Assembly (NCBI GenBank): GCA_017390475.1
Contig: JAFPBO010000051.1
Coordinates: forward strand, 389,897 to 453,896
Origin: Loktanella sp.
GTDB taxonomy: Bacteria > Pseudomonadota > Alphaproteobacteria > Rhodobacterales > Rhodobacteraceae
Length of the DNA stretch: 64,000 nt
Reading direction: 5' to 3'
Shown piece by piece: positions 54,283 through 63,748 of the stretch. How positions within the stretch are numbered: position 1 is the stretch's first letter; every line of letters starts with the position of its first letter. A model generated the notes under the pieces. The model was not told the DNA's origin, ran no database searches, and worked only from the letters and a program-made list of their open reading frames with translations. The translations under genes were made by a program, and so were the position numbers.

Positions 54283-55248
54283 CGCCGCCATCAGATCGGC
54301 GTAGCGGGTCAGCGAGATATTGGACCCACAGGCGATGATCCCCACATGCCGGTCTTTCAGATCATCCCGCAAGGGCCCGATGATCGCGGCCAATGACGCG
54401 GCACAGGCCGGTTCTGCCGTGATCCGCAAGATGGATTGGTAGATGTCCATCGCGCGCAGCATATCCGCGTCTTCAATCCGCACGATCCGGTCGACATAGT
54501 GCTGCACGATCCCAAAAGTATCGGGCAGCGCCAAAGGTGCCCCAAGGCTGTCGGCAATCGTCGCGACCCGGTCCAAAGTGACAGGCGTACCCTGCGCCAA
54601 TGACCGGAACATGCTGTCGGCACCGAACGGTTCCACCCCGATCACCTCCGCATCGGGGCGCGCCTGTTTAATGGCGCAGGCCATGCCAGAGATCAGCCCG
54701 CCGCCGCCAATGGGCACGATAAAGGTATCCAAATCGGGTGCCTGCGTCGCATATTCCAAGCCACATGTCGCCGACCCCAGCACCATATGCGGCGCTTCGA
54801 ACGGATGCATCAGCGTCCGGCCCTTGTTCGCCGCATCATTCATCGCCGCAAAAGCCGCGGCCATATCATCATAAAGCGCGACCTTTGCCCCCAAAGCCTC
54901 GCACCCCGCGATTCGCGCCGGGTCCACGCCGCGCGGCATGCAGATCAGCGCATCCACCCCTGCCGCCTGCGCCGCCCAGGCCACGGCCAGCGCGTGATTG
55001 CCACCGCTGGCCGCGACAACACCCGCCGCACGCTGCGCCGCATCCAGCCCGACAATCCCCAGATAGGCACCGCGCGCCTTGAACGATCCGGCCTGCTGGA
55101 ACAATTCCAGCTTCAGCATGACGCTTGCGCAATCCGGCAAAACCCCATCCCAGCGCGCCGATGTCAGCGGCAGCACCGGGGTTGCGATCACCGCATCTTG
55201 CAGCGTGGCAGCAGCAGCGTTGATCGCCGCCAGATCAGGACCTGTCAT
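54277..55248 (-). CDS. Threonine/serine dehydratase-like PLP enzyme
   Basis: A 323-residue fold-type II PLP enzyme. The cofactor lysine is in QQAGSFKARGAYLG, ASGGNHALAVAWAAQ is the substrate/phosphate loop, and PIGGGGLISGMACAI the glycine loop. Catabolic threonine ammonia-lyase or a serine/hydroxyaspartate dehydratase are possible; no ACT domain is present. ATG 55248 has GGAG six bases upstream; the longer frame runs through the sodB terminator. Confidence 0.9.
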   Translation of the reverse strand: MTGPDLAAINAAAATLQDAVIATPVLPLTSARWDGVLPDCASVMLKLELFQQAGSFKARGAYLGIVGLDAAQRAAGVVAASGGNHALAVAWAAQAAGVDALICMPRGVDPARIAGCEALGAKVALYDDMAAAFAAMNDAANKGRTLMHPFEAPHMVLGSATCGLEYATQAPDLDTFIVPIGGGGLISGMACAIKQARPDAEVIGVEPFGADSMFRSLAQGTPVTLDRVATIADSLGAPLALPDTFGIVQHYVDRIVRIEDADMLRAMDIYQSILRITAEPACAASLAAIIGPLRDDLKDRHVGIIACGSNISLTRYADLMAAL

Positions 55249-55264
55249 CACATTCTCCAAAAGC

Positions 55265-55297
55265 AAAAGACCCGTGAGGATGTCCCACGGGTCTTTG
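55265..55297 (-). terminator. Rho-independent terminator after sodB
   Basis: On the minus strand AAAGACCCGTG-GGACATCCT-CACGGGTCTTTT. It lies 25 bases after the sodB stop codon. Confidence 0.85.
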
Positions 55298-55321
55298 CAA
55301 TTGTCCATGTCGCTGCGGCAA

Positions 55322-55921
55322 TTACATCCGGCTGGCGACGTTTTCCCAATTCACCAGGTTATCCAGGAAATTGGTCAGATAGGCGGGCCGCTTGTTGCGG
55401 AAATCGATGTAATAGGAATGTTCCCAGACATCACAGCCCAGCAGCGCGGTCTGACCAAAGCAGAGCGGGTTCACGCCGTTTTCGCTCTTGGTGATTGCCA
55501 GCGATCCATCTTCCTTCTTCACCAGCCAGGCCCAGCCAGAGCCGAACTGCCCGGCACCCGCTTCGCTGAATTTGGTCTTGAAATCATCGACGGAACCGAA
55601 GTTTTCAACCAAAGCCTTTTCCAGCTCGCTTGGCATCTTGCTGACGTCGGGCGACATCATTTCCCAGAACTGGTTATGGTTCCACAACTGGCTGATATTG
55701 TTGAAAATACCGTTCTGCGCCACGGCGGATTTGTCGTAGGTGCCTACAATGATCTCTTCCAGCGATTTGCCAGCCCATTCGGTGCCTTCAATCGCCTTGT
55801 TGCCATTGGTCACATAGGCATTGTGGTGGATGTCGTGGTGAAATTCCAGCGTCTCGGCGGACATGCCTTTGGCGGCAAGCGCATCATGGGCATAGGGCAG
55901 ATCGGGAAGGGAGAATGACAT
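55322..55921 (-). CDS. sodB: Superoxide dismutase [Fe]
   Basis: A 199-residue Fe/Mn SOD: MSFSLPDLPYAHDALAAKGM, metal ligands in HHDIHHNAYV, QLWNHNQFWE, DVWEHSYYIDFRN; GAGQFGSGWAWLV favours the iron type. It converts superoxide to peroxide and oxygen in the cytoplasm. It has its own terminator and lies between the dehydratase and sarcosine oxidase genes. Confidence 0.96.
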   Translation of the reverse strand: MSFSLPDLPYAHDALAAKGMSAETLEFHHDIHHNAYVTNGNKAIEGTEWAGKSLEEIIVGTYDKSAVAQNGIFNNISQLWNHNQFWEMMSPDVSKMPSELEKALVENFGSVDDFKTKFSEAGAGQFGSGWAWLVKKEDGSLAITKSENGVNPLCFGQTALLGCDVWEHSYYIDFRNKRPAYLTNFLDNLVNWENVASRM

Positions 55922-56008
55922 GATTAGTCCTCTTTGTTGTTCAAACGGCTTCCTCTCTTAGGTGGCCCTCACGCGCCGCAAGGTCAAGAGCAAGCCATGG
56001 ATCTTGCC

Positions 56009-56043
56009 CATCTTCCGAGCATAAATATCCCCGCCGGAGGCCT
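56009..56043. repeat. Dispersed repeat, intergenic copy
   Basis: CCATCTTCCGAGCATAAATATC followed by CCCGCCGGAGGC, between sodB and soxG. Its first 22 bases match the copy inside nnr (35797 onward) except for two bases. Also similar to the GCGGGAGTATTT arms near 10795 in the GTA operon. Confidence 0.7.
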
Positions 56044-56065
56044 GCGCGCAGCGCAGTCAGCAAGC

Positions 56066-56629
56066 TCAGAACACCCCGACACGCCCGCCTTTGGCCGAGG
56101 CCACCAGCAAATCAAAGGCATATTCCGCGACAGATCGGAAACAGATCACCGCGAAAGTGTCTTCATCGGGCATCCAGAAGGCCGCAGGCACTTGCGACAG
56201 CCGCGAGCGGCGAAAATCACCGGGGCCGAAATGCGCGGGATGCAGATCGACGGGGGTCACTTTCGCCATGACCTCGCGCGCAAATTCGCCCTCCACAAAA
56301 ATAAGCGCGCGGGCGTCAGAGACATTCTCGGCCAGATGATGCTGCCCCTGTAAGGCCGCATCGATCCGCCCCAAGGCACCCGTCACCTGTGCGTAGGGCA
56401 GCAGAATCAGGATTTCATCAGGCGACATCCAGCACATGGCGGTCTCACCCTCGGCACTGATCTTGCCGCGATCAGGAAAATCCTGCCCCGTCACATCCGT
56501 GCAAATGCCCCGCAGCGCGGCATCCGACAAATCCCCGCGCAGGGTGATCATCCCGCGCAAACCGGCCTCGCGCACAGTCACTTCGCCGGGCACCATCCGG
56601 CCTTGCAGGGCGCTGATCGCATCAGACAT
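56066..56629 (-). CDS. soxG: Sarcosine oxidase gamma subunit
   Basis: A 187-residue SoxG subunit (MSDAISALQGRMVPGEVTVR, GQDFPDRGKISAEGETAMCW, VTPVDLHPAHFGPGDFRRS, AFWMPDEDTFAVICFRS). Start ATG 56629 overlaps the soxA stop by 8 bases. It is the last gene of the soxB-soxD-soxA-soxG set and part of the heterotetramer that demethylates sarcosine to glycine. Confidence 0.94.
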   Translation of the reverse strand: MSDAISALQGRMVPGEVTVREAGLRGMITLRGDLSDAALRGICTDVTGQDFPDRGKISAEGETAMCWMSPDEILILLPYAQVTGALGRIDAALQGQHHLAENVSDARALIFVEGEFAREVMAKVTPVDLHPAHFGPGDFRRSRLSQVPAAFWMPDEDTFAVICFRSVAEYAFDLLVASAKGGRVGVF

Positions 56630-59621
56630 TCTGTTTTGCCCCTTCTTTGTCATAGAACACCGGATCAACGATGCGGGCCGCGACGGTCTTGCCCTCTTCC
56701 ACCGTGTTGAAGGTGATCACCTCGCCCATTCTGTCGGGCCCGCGATGCACCAGCCCCATGGCAATCCCGCGCCCCAATGTGGGCGAGTGATAGGTCGAGG
56801 TGACGCGCCCTTCGGTATTGCGCTGCCCGTTGCTATTCACACCTTCGGCAATCGCATAGGCCCCGTCCGGAAGGACGGACCCGTCCAGCGTTTCTAAACC
56901 CACCAGTCGCCAGCGATCCGGGTTATCCATGAAACGGCGTTCCTGCGCGCGTCTGCCCAGATAATCATCTTTCTTCTTGGACAAGGCCCAATGTAGGTTC
57001 AAATCCTGCGGGATCACGGTACCATCGGTTTCATCGCCGATCATGATAAACCCTTTCTCGGCACGCATGATATGCAGGGCTTCGGTGCCGTAAGGCATCA
57101 CGCCGAATTCCGCGCCCGCGGCCAGCAGCGTATCCCAGAACGCCAGACCCTGCCCGGCAGGCACGGCAATCTCATAGCTCAGCTCACCCGAGAAACTGAT
57201 CCGGAACACCCGCGCATCGAACCCGCCGATCTGTCCCGCCTGCCATTGCATGAAAGGCAGCGCCGACAGGTCCATGCCGCCGATTTTGTCCAGCAATTGC
57301 CGCGCTTTCGGCCCGACGACAGCGACCTGGGCATATTGTTCAGTGACATTGGCGATGTAGACTTTCCAGTCCCACCATTCGCATTGCAGCCAGTCTTCCA
57401 TCCAGGCATGAATCCGCTCCGCCCCGCCGGTGGTGGTGTGGCAGAGCCAGGTGTCATCAGACATCCGCGCGACCACGCCATCATCCATCAGGAACCCGTT
57501 TTCCGAACACATCAGCCCATAGCGGCATTTGCCGACGGCCAGATTAGACATCATATTGGTGTAGAGCATGTCGAGGAACCGGCCCGCATCCGGCCCTTTG
57601 ACCACCAGCTTGCCAAGAGTCGAAGCATCCAGCAGCCCGACATTGTTGCGCGCATTGATAACCTCGCGGTTCACCGCATCGTGGACGGTTTCGCCTGCGC
57701 GCAGATAGGCAAAGGGCCTGCGCCATTGCCCGACAGGTTCGTTATCGGCGCCATTGGCGTTATGCCAATCCGAGATCGGGGTCTTGCGCAGGGGCTGGAA
57801 AATCTCATCCCGCGCAGCGCCAGCAATCGCCGCCATCGAAATCGGCGTATAGGGCGGGCGGAATGTCGTTGTCCCGACATTCGGGATCGCCGCACGCAGT
57901 GCATCAGAAAGAACCGCCAGTCCATTGATATTGCTCAACTTACCCTGATCCGTTGCCATCCCCAGGGTGGTATAGCGTTTGGCATGTTCGACGCTCTCGA
58001 ACCCTTCCTGCGCGGCCAGCTGCACGTCAGAGACCTTTACATCGTTTTGGAAATCCAGCCATGTCTTGGACCGCAGCGCATAGCTTGCGCCTTGGGGCAT
58101 CAGCCAGACCGGGGCAATCGCGCCCTCATCTGCGTCAACCGCTGCGGGCGCTTCGGCTACCGGTTCCGTGGTCAAGGCGGCAGCCTTGCCCGCGGCGACC
58201 GCATCCACCAGCACATCACCGCTGCGCAGATGCCCATTCGCGGTACCCGCAGCCAAGACGAAACCCGCACCATCGGCCCCCGTCGGCGGGCGGGCGCTAT
58301 CAGGCCGGAACATCGCCTGCGCGTCATCCCATGTCAGCTTGCCACCGCAATGCGACCACAGATGCACGACCGGGGACCAGCCGCCCGACATGGCGACGCA
58401 ATCGCAGGCAATCTCTTCCAGCACAGCGCCTTCACCGGCCTGCGCGCAGATCGCCACACCGGTGACACGTTTGCCGCCCTTGACCTTTGCGATGCCCTTG
58501 CCGGCAGCGACGCGAATGCCCAAAGCGCGCGCCTGATCGATCAGCGGCCCTGCGGGCGCGGGGCGCGCATCGACGATCACCGGCACCTCCAGCCCCGCCT
58601 GTTTCAGCGCAATCGCAGTGCGATAGGCGTCGTCGTTATTGGTTACCACCACCGTCCGGTCGCCAATCGACACACCGAAATTCACCGCATAATCGCGCAC
58701 AGCCCCGGCCAGCAACACGCCGGGGATGTCATTGCCTGCAAAGGACAAAGGCCGTTCAATCGCTCCCGTCGCCGTCACGATCCGGCGCGCGCGAATACGC
58801 CAGAGCCGGTGACGCGGCCCGTCCTGATCCGGGGCATGATCATTCAGCCGTTCATAGGCCAGCGTATAGCCATGATCATAGACCCCCGCCCCCATGCAAC
58901 GTGAATGCAGGGTGACATTCGGCATATTTTCAAGATCTTGCAGCGCTATCTTTACCCAATCCTGCGCCGCCATCCCATTGATCTTCGGGCCATCAACCAC
59001 AGCACGTCCACCCCAATCGGCGGTCTGTTCGATCAGAAGAACCCGCGCGCCCGCCTCTCCGGCAGCCTTCGCCGCTGCTAGCCCGGCGATGCCGCCGCCG
59101 ACGACAAGCACATCGACATGACAGTGGACATGCTCGTATGTATCCGCGTCCCGGTCATTGGGCGCACGGCCCAGCCCGGCGGATTGCCGGATGATCGGCT
59201 CATAGACATGTTTCCAGAAAGCACGCGGATACATGAACATCTTGTAATAGAACCCGGCGGGCAGGAACCGTGACAGATGCGTATTGATCGCACCAACGTC
59301 AAATTCCAGACTCGGCCAATGGTTCTGGCTTTTCGCCACCAGACCGTCAAACAATTCGGTGGTGGTGATGCGCTGGTTGGGTTCAAACTGCGCGCCTTCG
59401 CCCAGATTGACCAGCCCGTTGGGTTCCTCTGCCCCCGCTGCCACGACGCCGCGCGGGCGGTGGTATTTGAACGACCGGCCCACCAGCATCTGGTCATTGG
59501 CCAGCAGCGCCGAGGCGAGCGTATCCCCCGCGAATCCGCGCAATCTTTTGCCGTTAAAGGTGAAATGGACGGGTTTTGTCTTGTCGATCAGACGGCCTGC
59601 CTTGGCCAGACGCGTGCTCAT
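56622..59621 (-). CDS. soxA: Sarcosine oxidase alpha subunit
   Basis: A 999-residue SoxA. An N-terminal Fer2-like domain (about 16-100; NGKRLRGFAGDTLASALL) precedes an NAD-binding FAD-type domain with VVGGGIAGLAAAKAAGEAGA (GGGIAG at 175-180), and the C-terminal ~380 residues are a folate-binding aminomethyltransferase (GcvT-like) domain. The complex passes the one-carbon unit to tetrahydrofolate. Start ATG 59621 overlaps soxD by 4 bases. This Sox is sarcosine oxidase, not the sulfur oxidation system. Confidence 0.96.
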   Translation of the reverse strand: MSTRLAKAGRLIDKTKPVHFTFNGKRLRGFAGDTLASALLANDQMLVGRSFKYHRPRGVVAAGAEEPNGLVNLGEGAQFEPNQRITTTELFDGLVAKSQNHWPSLEFDVGAINTHLSRFLPAGFYYKMFMYPRAFWKHVYEPIIRQSAGLGRAPNDRDADTYEHVHCHVDVLVVGGGIAGLAAAKAAGEAGARVLLIEQTADWGGRAVVDGPKINGMAAQDWVKIALQDLENMPNVTLHSRCMGAGVYDHGYTLAYERLNDHAPDQDGPRHRLWRIRARRIVTATGAIERPLSFAGNDIPGVLLAGAVRDYAVNFGVSIGDRTVVVTNNDDAYRTAIALKQAGLEVPVIVDARPAPAGPLIDQARALGIRVAAGKGIAKVKGGKRVTGVAICAQAGEGAVLEEIACDCVAMSGGWSPVVHLWSHCGGKLTWDDAQAMFRPDSARPPTGADGAGFVLAAGTANGHLRSGDVLVDAVAAGKAAALTTEPVAEAPAAVDADEGAIAPVWLMPQGASYALRSKTWLDFQNDVKVSDVQLAAQEGFESVEHAKRYTTLGMATDQGKLSNINGLAVLSDALRAAIPNVGTTTFRPPYTPISMAAIAGAARDEIFQPLRKTPISDWHNANGADNEPVGQWRRPFAYLRAGETVHDAVNREVINARNNVGLLDASTLGKLVVKGPDAGRFLDMLYTNMMSNLAVGKCRYGLMCSENGFLMDDGVVARMSDDTWLCHTTTGGAERIHAWMEDWLQCEWWDWKVYIANVTEQYAQVAVVGPKARQLLDKIGGMDLSALPFMQWQAGQIGGFDARVFRISFSGELSYEIAVPAGQGLAFWDTLLAAGAEFGVMPYGTEALHIMRAEKGFIMIGDETDGTVIPQDLNLHWALSKKKDDYLGRRAQERRFMDNPDRWRLVGLETLDGSVLPDGAYAIAEGVNSNGQRNTEGRVTSTYHSPTLGRGIAMGLVHRGPDRMGEVITFNTVEEGKTVAARIVDPVFYDKEGAKQNV

Positions 59622-59947
59622 GCGAAATCCCCCCATGTCCAGCCGGGGCGCTTGGCACTGATCCTGTCGCGGATATCCTGCGGCGGTTCTGTGGTCTGGG
59701 CGGGATAGGTCCCAAACACCTCCAATGTCGCGGTGCAGCGCGCGGCGAGGAACCATTTCCCGCAGCCATAGACATGCCGCCAGCGTTCGAAATGCACACC
59801 CTTGGGGTTTTCGCGCATGAACATGTAATCCTCGAAATCATCATCGGATGACCCGGGGCCATGGCGTTTGAGATGCGCCTGCCCGCCTGCATGCAGATCG
59901 GTTTCATCGACATCTTGGCCGCAATAGGGACAATGCAGGATCAGCAT
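59618..59947 (-). CDS. soxD: Sarcosine oxidase delta subunit
   Basis: A 109-residue SoxD: MLILHCPYCGQDVDETDLHA at the N-terminus (CPYC zinc ligands), DYMFMRENPKGVHFERWRHV, and GCGKWFLAARC. It binds zinc and holds the heterotetramer together. It overlaps soxA by 4 bases. About 80 bases upstream lies a small membrane protein gene that sits inside the sox operon. Confidence 0.96.
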   Translation of the reverse strand: MLILHCPYCGQDVDETDLHAGGQAHLKRHGPGSSDDDFEDYMFMRENPKGVHFERWRHVYGCGKWFLAARCTATLEVFGTYPAQTTEPPQDIRDRISAKRPGWTWGDFA

Positions 59948-60025
59948 GGGCAGGCCTTTGGTCTGGACGCAAAAAAGACGGGCGCAAAGCTGCGCCCGCC
60001 TATCAGCGTTGCCGGTTGGATCGGA

Positions 60026-60250
60026 TTATTGCAGGACAGGGTCCGCAGGTGCGGCCGGTTCGCCAATGGGATCAGCAGGTGGCGGTGCCATCGGGTCAGC
60101 CGGGGCCGGTGCCATCGGGTCACCCGGTGCAGGTGCCGTCGCATCGGGCGTGCTGCCGCCAGAGAACAAAGCGACCAGCAAAACCAGCGCAACAACACCG
60201 ACGGCGATGCCGACCCAGAGCCTGGTGCCGGATTGTGAAACATTTGCCAT
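60026..60250 (-). CDS. Small proline-rich single-pass membrane protein in the sox operon
   Basis: A 74-residue protein between soxB and soxD. Residues about 10-30 form a membrane helix (RLWVGIAVGVVALVLLVALF), followed by a periplasmic-type tail of eight-residue repeats APAPGDPM, APAPADPM, APPPADPI. It has the strongest ribosome-binding site seen here, AAGGAGG seven bases before ATG 60250. No function can be given. The repeat-rich tail may be variable between strains. Confidence 0.8.
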   Translation of the reverse strand: MANVSQSGTRLWVGIAVGVVALVLLVALFSGGSTPDATAPAPGDPMAPAPADPMAPPPADPIGEPAAPADPVLQ

Positions 60251-60407
60251 GATGAAACCTCCTTCAAAAACAGTGTCATCAAGTCAGAAAACACGACACC
60301 AGACCGGGTTGTTCCGCCGCAGGCCACAGATCGGCGAAAGCCAGCCGGTTTGCGATGCGGGGATGGGCAGGAGATTGCCGAAGGGTGTGTGGAGGCGAGG
60401 TTGGGCA

Positions 60408-61655
60408 TCAATGCGCCACCCCCGCTGCTACGCTTTCATCGATGAACTTGCCTTCACGGAACCGGAACATTGAAAACTCATCCGTCAGCGGCGATGCGCC
60501 CTTGGCGATCAGTTCCGCCATGGCCCAGCCTGATCCGGGGATCGCCTTGAACCCGCCTGTCCCCCAACCGCAATTGACAAACACGCCCTCCACCGGCGTT
60601 TTCGACAGAATCGGTGACCGGTCGCCGGTCACATCCACGATCCCGCCCCATTGCCGCAGCATTTTCAGCCGCGCGATCATCGGGAAGGTTTCGATCAGGG
60701 CGCGGACGGTTTCCTCGATATGGTGGAATGACCCGCGCTGGGTGTAGTTATTGTAACCATCGGTGCCGCCACCAATCACCATCTCGCCTTTGTCGGATTG
60801 CGACATATAGCCATGCACGGTGTTGGCCATGACGACGACATCCATGCAGGGTTTGATCGGCTCGCTGACCAGCGCCTGCAGGGCCACGCTTTCAATCGGC
60901 AGCCGGAACCCGGCCATCTGCGCCAGCACACCGGAATGACCGGCCACCACCAGCCCCAGCTTGTCGCAATCAATCGGCCCCTTGGTGGTATCGACACCGA
61001 CGACACGCCCGCCGTCGCGGCGCACGGCTGTGACCTCGCATTGCTGGATCACATGCATGCCCATGTCGGAACAGGCCCGCGCATAGCCCCAGGCCACCGC
61101 ATCATGCCGCGCGGTGCCACCACGTGCCTGCCATAACCCGCCCAGCACCGGATAACGCGGCCCGTCGATATTCATGATCGGGCAGAGGTCCTTGACCCGG
61201 TCCGGGCCGATCCATTCGGTCTGCACCCCTTGCAGCGCATTGGCATGGGCGGTGCGTTTATAGCCGCGCACCTCATGCTGGGTCTGCGCCAGCATGATCA
61301 CGCCGCGCGGGCTGAACATGACGTTGTAATTCAGGTCCTGCGACATCGTCTCATAAAGACTGCGCGATTTTTCATAGATCGCTGCAGAGGGGTCCTGCAG
61401 ATAATTGGACCGGATGATCGTCGTGTTGCGGCCCGTGTTGCCGCCGCCGAGCCAGCCTTTTTCCAGGATCGCGACATTGGTGATACCGAAATTCTTGCCC
61501 AGATAATAGGCGGTCGCCAGACCATGCCCGCCCGCGCCGACGATGATCACGTCATAGCGGGGTTTCGGTTCGCGGCGCGCCCAGGCGCGGGTCCAGCCGC
61601 TATGCTGGCGAAAGGCTTCGCGCGCGATGGCAAAGGCGGAATATCGGTTTTTCAC
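60408..61655 (-). CDS. soxB: Sarcosine oxidase beta subunit
   Basis: A 415-residue SoxB with a GTG start at 61655 (VKNRYSAFAIAREAF), preceded by AAGGAATCGC; this N-terminus matches the family, unlike the longer ATG frame. The FAD motif is VGAGGHGLATAYYLG (GAGGHG at 40-45). His183 in GGTARHDAVAWGY lies in the region where this family attaches FMN covalently. C-terminal NCGWGTGGFKAIPGSGWAMA is typical. It oxidises sarcosine with SoxADG. Confidence 0.95.
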   Translation of the reverse strand: MKNRYSAFAIAREAFRQHSGWTRAWARREPKPRYDVIIVGAGGHGLATAYYLGKNFGITNVAILEKGWLGGGNTGRNTTIIRSNYLQDPSAAIYEKSRSLYETMSQDLNYNVMFSPRGVIMLAQTQHEVRGYKRTAHANALQGVQTEWIGPDRVKDLCPIMNIDGPRYPVLGGLWQARGGTARHDAVAWGYARACSDMGMHVIQQCEVTAVRRDGGRVVGVDTTKGPIDCDKLGLVVAGHSGVLAQMAGFRLPIESVALQALVSEPIKPCMDVVVMANTVHGYMSQSDKGEMVIGGGTDGYNNYTQRGSFHHIEETVRALIETFPMIARLKMLRQWGGIVDVTGDRSPILSKTPVEGVFVNCGWGTGGFKAIPGSGWAMAELIAKGASPLTDEFSMFRFREGKFIDESVAAGVAH

Positions 61656-61839
61656 ACAAGCGATTCCTTGACAGATCCTTGCCCCTGTCTGGACCTTTCG
61701 CCGCTGCAAAAGGATACCGCCAGCGGCGTCTGGCTGGCAATTTACGACATCGTCATCAGACAGTGAATGGTCACCGGGTCGCAGCCCCTTTTCACGCCGC
61801 CCGCGCGGGGCTATGTCGGGGCCAGAAATGTGAGGAAAT

Positions 61840-63036
61840 ATGGTATTCTGGATAACAGCACTGGTCCTGACGCTGGCCGTGGCCATGATGATCGCGGTGC
61901 CGCTGATCCGCAGGCAGGATCATGAGGACGGCAATCCCGATGTCGCGATCTATCGCGCACAGCTAACCGAAATCGACCGCGATCTGGACCGTGGCCTGCT
62001 GGACCCCGCAGAGGCAGAACGGTCGCGCACCGAAATCGCGCGCCGCCTGCTGGCCGCCTCGAAAGTGGCAGCGGCCCCGGTCGCGGCCAGCAAACAGCAT
62101 CTGCTGCTGGCCGCGCTGGTGGTGCTGGTGATCGGCGCTGTCACCTTTGTCACCTATACGCGGATCGGCGCGCCCGGATACGGCGATGTGCCTTTGCAGG
62201 CGCGGCTTGCCGCCTCGGAAGAGATGCGGGCGAACCGTCCGGCACAGGCATTGCTGGAACAGGTCGCCCCGCCACCGCCGCCGGTGGACCTGCCCGAGGA
62301 TTACCGCGCGGCCATCGACCGGCTGCGCGATCTCGCCCCCGAGCGTCCAGATGATCTGGAAGCCTGGTCGCGGCTGGCCTTTCATGAGGTGGAATTGCGT
62401 AATTATGCCGGTGCCGCCGCAGCGCAGGAACGGGTCATCGCAATCATGGGCGATGACGCCGGTGTCACGGATATGACCCGGCTGCTGGATCTGCAGGTGG
62501 TGGCTGCCGGTGGTCTGGTCTCGCCCGAGGCGGAACAGCTGATCCGCCAGATCCTGTCCCGCGATGACGGCAGTCTGGCGGCGCGCTATTACCTGGGGCT
62601 GCTCTATGATCAGACCGACCGGCCTGATCTGGCCTATCGGCTTTGGCGCGATGTGGCGGAAAACGGGCCCGAGGATAATTTCCACACCGCCTCTGCCCGC
62701 CAGATGATCGAGGATGCAGCCTTCCGCGCCGGGATCAATTACACATTGCCCGCGCTGCGCGGCCCCTCTGCCGCAGAGATCGAGACCGCACAGGATATGG
62801 CACCCGACGACCGCGAGGCGATGATCGGCGATATGGTCGCAAGTCTGGCTGACAGGCTGGCCAATGACGGCGGCACCGCCGCCGACTGGGCACGGCTGAT
62901 CACCGCTTATGGCGTGCTGGGCAATCTGGACGATGCGCGCGTCGTCTGGGTCGAAGGGCGCGATGTGTTCGGTGCCGACCCCGCCGCGATGGAAATTTTG
63001 AGAGAGGCCGCACAAAACGCCGGGCTGATCGAATGA
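61840..63036 (+). CDS. ccmI: Cytochrome c biogenesis protein CcmI
   Basis: A 398-residue CcmI/CycH: N-terminal membrane segment (about 3-21), a short cytoplasmic/leucine zipper-like loop, second membrane segment (about 87-107), then a periplasmic TPR domain (DDLEAWSRLAFHEVELRNYA, GLLYDQTDRPDLAYRLWRDV). It delivers apocytochrome c to the haem lyase. GAGGAAAT precedes ATG 61840. It is coupled to ruvX by a 4-base overlap. Confidence 0.95.
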   Translation: MVFWITALVLTLAVAMMIAVPLIRRQDHEDGNPDVAIYRAQLTEIDRDLDRGLLDPAEAERSRTEIARRLLAASKVAAAPVAASKQHLLLAALVVLVIGAVTFVTYTRIGAPGYGDVPLQARLAASEEMRANRPAQALLEQVAPPPPPVDLPEDYRAAIDRLRDLAPERPDDLEAWSRLAFHEVELRNYAGAAAAQERVIAIMGDDAGVTDMTRLLDLQVVAAGGLVSPEAEQLIRQILSRDDGSLAARYYLGLLYDQTDRPDLAYRLWRDVAENGPEDNFHTASARQMIEDAAFRAGINYTLPALRGPSAAEIETAQDMAPDDREAMIGDMVASLADRLANDGGTAADWARLITAYGVLGNLDDARVVWVEGRDVFGADPAAMEILREAAQNAGLIE

Positions 63037-63509
63037 TCCTTGATACACCGCAGGATTTCGCCGCCGCCCTGCCAAAGGTGGGCGCGATTGCAGGGCTTGA
63101 TCTGGGAACCGTGACCATCGGCATTGCGGTTTCTGACGTTCTGCGCAGCGTCGCGACCCCGCTGGAAACCATCAGGCGCAAGAAATTCACGCTCGACGCC
63201 GCCCGCCTGTTCGAGATTACCAGCCACCGCAGCATCACGGGCCTTGTGCTGGGCCTGCCGCGCAATATGGACGGGTCAGAGGGGCCGCGCTGTCAGGCCA
63301 CCCGCGCCTTTGCCCGCAATCTGGAAAAGCTGACGCCGCTGCCGATCACCTATTGGGATGAACGATTGTCAACGGTCGCCGCCGAAAGATCCATGCTGGA
63401 GGCGGATATGTCCCGCAAACGTCGCGCCGAGATCATCGACAATGTCGCCGCCAGCTATATTCTGCAAGGCATGCTGGACCGGCTGCAGCACCTGGAACGG
63501 AACCCATGA
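63033..63509 (+). CDS. ruvX: Putative pre-16S rRNA nuclease YqgF/RuvX
   Basis: A 158-residue RNase H-fold YqgF protein: GLDLGTVTIGIAVSD (catalytic Asp), LVLGLPRNMDGSEGPRCQAT and YWDERLSTVAAERSM. It likely trims the 5' end of 16S rRNA. It overlaps ccmI and the next gene by 4 bases each. Confidence 0.96.
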   Translation: MILDTPQDFAAALPKVGAIAGLDLGTVTIGIAVSDVLRSVATPLETIRRKKFTLDAARLFEITSHRSITGLVLGLPRNMDGSEGPRCQATRAFARNLEKLTPLPITYWDERLSTVAAERSMLEADMSRKRRAEIIDNVAASYILQGMLDRLQHLERNP

Positions 63510-63748
63510 GCAAACCCGACCCGAGCGATCAGATCTGGAAACGGGCCGAAATCGACAGCCCGTGTATCAAGACCTGCGTGATCGAGCCGAAGACGCGATT
63601 GTGCATCGGTTGTCTGCGCACGATTGACGAGATCACTGCATGGTCGCGAATGACAGCGGAGGTACGGGCCGAGGTGATGGCGGAACTGCCGGGACGGCAG
63701 GGGCAGATCGCGAAACGGCGCGGGGGGCGTGCGGGAAGGTTGAAGTGA
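63506..63748 (+). CDS. DUF1289 cysteine-rich protein
   Basis: An 80-residue DUF1289 protein with four cysteines in CIKTCVIEPKTRLCIGC, presumably a metal site. The C-terminus is very basic (KRRGGRAGRLK). Function is unknown; the gene is translationally coupled to ruvX. Confidence 0.93.
   Translation: MSKPDPSDQIWKRAEIDSPCIKTCVIEPKTRLCIGCLRTIDEITAWSRMTAEVRAEVMAELPGRQGQIAKRRGGRAGRLK

Noticed and set aside
56066-61655. Sulfur-oxidation (Sox) system reading of the sox symbols
   Set aside because: The proteins are subunits of heterotetrameric sarcosine oxidase (FAD motif, GcvT domain, zinc-binding delta), not SoxXAYZB cytochromes.
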